A DNA stretch of 14,807 nt. Source: an uncultured Clostridiaceae bacterium (GTDB lineage: Bacteria > Bacillota > Clostridia > Lachnospirales > Lachnospiraceae). The stretch spans positions 1-14,807 of the forward strand of contig CATKZA010000006.1 of NCBI GenBank assembly GCA_949841235.1, written 5' to 3'. The notes under the pieces are model-generated. The model saw only the letters and a list, made by a program, of their open reading frames with translations, did no database searches and was not told the DNA's origin. Of the stretch, positions 13,694 to 14,807 are shown one piece after another (position 1 is the stretch's first letter; each line of letters opens with the position of its first letter). The position numbers and the translations under genes are program-made.

Positions 13694-14521
13694 ATGTTAT
13701 GGTATTATATGTACCCCTCCACGGAGGAAGTTCAGGATTTGCCATTCTATATCATCAGCATCGGGCTGCATGAATTGCAGCCTAAAATCATTCGTCCGGG
13801 AGGGCATGAATACGATCAATTTTTCTATAATGCTTACGGCTCGGGATGGCTGGAAATGAATGGAAGGACATATGAACTTTTGGAGGGCAGCGCATTCTTC
13901 ATACCGGCAAATATGCCCCACTGTTATTATCCTGATGGGGACATCTGGGATGTGCGGTGGATGGTGCCGGGGGGCAGTGGCTTGCCGGAGGTATACCGCA
14001 AATTCCATCTGGAAGAGGGAGGCGTATTCATGCTACAGGATGAGTCCGGCCTAGACCGTATCCTGAACCAGATGCGGACAGCGCTAATCAACCATCCCAA
14101 GCATGGGACAGTGCTGGCGGCAGGGTTTGTGTATCCTTTTATCATGGAGTTCGTATACCAGACCACGCTTTATGCAGTCCCGGAGCAGGAGGAACTGCCC
14201 TATGCGCATCAGGTTTTGGCTCTGAAAGAATATATTGGCAATCATTTTATGTATCCCATTACATTGGATGATTTATGCAAGGTGGTTCCGGTGAGCCATC
14301 AGCATCTGTGCCGGATGTTCAAGGAAGCATTGGGCATGCGCCCCATGGAATATATTAATGGAGTGAGGATTGAGATGGCCAAGTCCCTGCTGATTTATAG
14401 TGATTTTTCTGTCAGGGAAGTGGGGGAGAAATGCGGGTTTCAGAATACGAATTATTTTGGCAGGGTATTTAAAGCGCATGAACATATGACACCATTAGAA
14501 TATCGCAACAGTGTGATCTAG
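13694..14521 (+). CDS. AraC-family transcriptional regulator with cupin-like sensor domain
   Basis: The protein has 275 residues from ATG 13694; ATG 13682 is in frame but touches the AGGAGG (13676-13681), so the start is uncertain by four residues. The N-terminal AraC-type cupin domain (about 20-130) is marked by IRPGGHEYDQFFYNAYGSGW, LEMNGRTYELLEGSAFFIPA and NMPHCYYP, and would bind a small effector, often a sugar. The C-terminal double helix-turn-helix (about 175-272) is ITLDDLCKVVPVSHQHLCRMFKEALGMRPMEYI and FSVREVGEKCGFQNTNYFGRVFKAHEHMTPLEYR. Length is normal for the family. No metabolic operon is next to it in the window, so its target may lie to the right or be remote. Confidence 0.92.
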   Translation: MLWYYMYPSTEEVQDLPFYIISIGLHELQPKIIRPGGHEYDQFFYNAYGSGWLEMNGRTYELLEGSAFFIPANMPHCYYPDGDIWDVRWMVPGGSGLPEVYRKFHLEEGGVFMLQDESGLDRILNQMRTALINHPKHGTVLAAGFVYPFIMEFVYQTTLYAVPEQEELPYAHQVLALKEYIGNHFMYPITLDDLCKVVPVSHQHLCRMFKEALGMRPMEYINGVRIEMAKSLLIYSDFSVREVGEKCGFQNTNYFGRVFKAHEHMTPLEYRNSVI

Positions 14522-14597
14522 TACAACGAATACTAAGTTTCTAATTATTGAAGCGTCTGATGCTGTCAGGCAGTGAGGCTATCGCTTGAAGGGACGA

Positions 14598-14708
14598 ATG
14601 GATGTGAATAGTAACGCGGCATTTCGCAGCATTAGTTTAGTTGGAATGGCACTTTTAGCCGCAGGAGCGGCAGGAGGAACAAGTTTGAAACAAAGAGGTA
14701 GTGGATAG
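14598..14708 (+). CDS. Speculative 36-residue hydrophobic ORF
   Basis: ATG 14598 follows GAAGGGA by 3 nt. The product MDVNSNAAFRSISLVGMALL-AAGAAGGTSLKQRGSG has one hydrophobic, Ala/Gly-rich segment and a basic tail. The dispersed 13-mer supplies codons 2-6, which suggests that the frame may be incidental. No family recognised. Confidence 0.25.
   Translation: MDVNSNAAFRSISLVGMALLAAGAAGGTSLKQRGSG
14603..14615 (+). repeat. Dispersed motif TGTGAATAGTAAC, copy 4
   Basis: This exact copy lies 80 nt after the AraC-family gene, in the same orientation as the other copies. Confidence 0.6.
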
Positions 14709-14807
14709 AAAAAAATTTGAGCATCACAAATAAACCATCTTACGGTGGTTAAAAAAAAATTAAATATAAACGCACACCCAATCAGGAAGCTGGCAAAGGG
14801 TCCTCTT
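14709..14807. other. AT-rich right end, possible 3' tail of a leftward gene
   Basis: The 100-base tail holds a 7-bp stem AACCATC/GGTGGTT (14733-14750) followed on the plus strand by nine A. On the minus strand a frame open from the right edge ends at TAA 14762-14760 (KRTLCQLPDWVCVYI), and that hairpin follows it. This could be the end of a leftward gene with a weak terminator, but 15 open codons prove little. Confidence 0.25.

Noticed and set aside
14733..14759. Plus-strand terminator at the right end
   Set aside because: The stem is followed by nine A, not T, so it cannot work as an intrinsic terminator in that direction.
1..14807. CRISPR array, insertion sequence, integrase, defence system, tRNA or rRNA gene
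   Set aside because: No regularly spaced repeats, transposase or integrase motifs, or tRNA/rRNA sequences were recognised on either strand.

Overview
The window looks like an ordinary chromosomal segment of an anaerobic, probably spore-forming and flagellated member of the Clostridia, most likely Lachnospiraceae. The reasons are the family mix (SpmB, a DUF1292/YrzB protein, a YkuD L,D-transpeptidase with an N-terminal anchor, a cytidylate-kinase-like protein, a 500-residue-class YesN/AraC response regulator, DUF6472-like and DUF6688-like proteins), strong GGAGG-type ribosome binding sites and sigma-A-type promoters. No transposase, integrase, CRISPR array, rRNA or tRNA gene was seen.

Layout. 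1-1763 (-): the 5' three quarters of a membrane-anchored L,D-transpeptidase, cut by the left edge before its catalytic motif. 1764-2240: an AT-rich divergent spacer. 2241-2600 (+): a small DUF3783-type protein. It converges on a DUF1292 protein at 2643-3044 (-), with a terminator hairpin between them. 3317-4075 (+): a lone short flagellin-like protein lacking the usual N-terminal residues and carrying a charged C-terminus. 4354-4962 (+): a cytidylate-kinase-like P-loop protein. 5113-5856 (+): a sirtuin-fold protein that keeps its zinc cysteines but has lost the NAD and catalytic signature residues. 5861-6028: a promoter plus a leader holding a possible 22-codon peptide and a strong intrinsic terminator just before gltX. 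6029-7501 gltX and 7498-9495 UvrD/PcrA-like helicase overlap by 4 nt and form an operon. 9492-11042 (-): an orphan YesN-type response regulator whose stop codon shares TTAA with the helicase stop. 11257-11808 (+): spmB. 11881-12051 (-): a 56-residue Cys-rich protein. 12192-12239: a perfect 48-bp palindrome with a TATAAT box in each arm, between that gene and a rightward membrane-protein gene (12396-13547). 13694-14521 (+): an AraC-family regulator with a cupin-like sensor domain. 14522-14807: a speculative small ORF and an AT-rich tail.

How the genes work together. Most transcription units are one or two genes long, so this is a patchwork of housekeeping (gltX, helicase), envelope and spore (L,D-transpeptidase, SpmB), motility (flagellin-like) and regulatory (two AraC-HTH proteins) functions, not one pathway. 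The points most worth a second look are the gltX leader with a terminator and an alternative fold, the palindrome at 12192-12239, the degenerate sirtuin, a 13-mer (TGTGAATAGTAAC) found in four mainly intergenic places, and the unusual flagellin.
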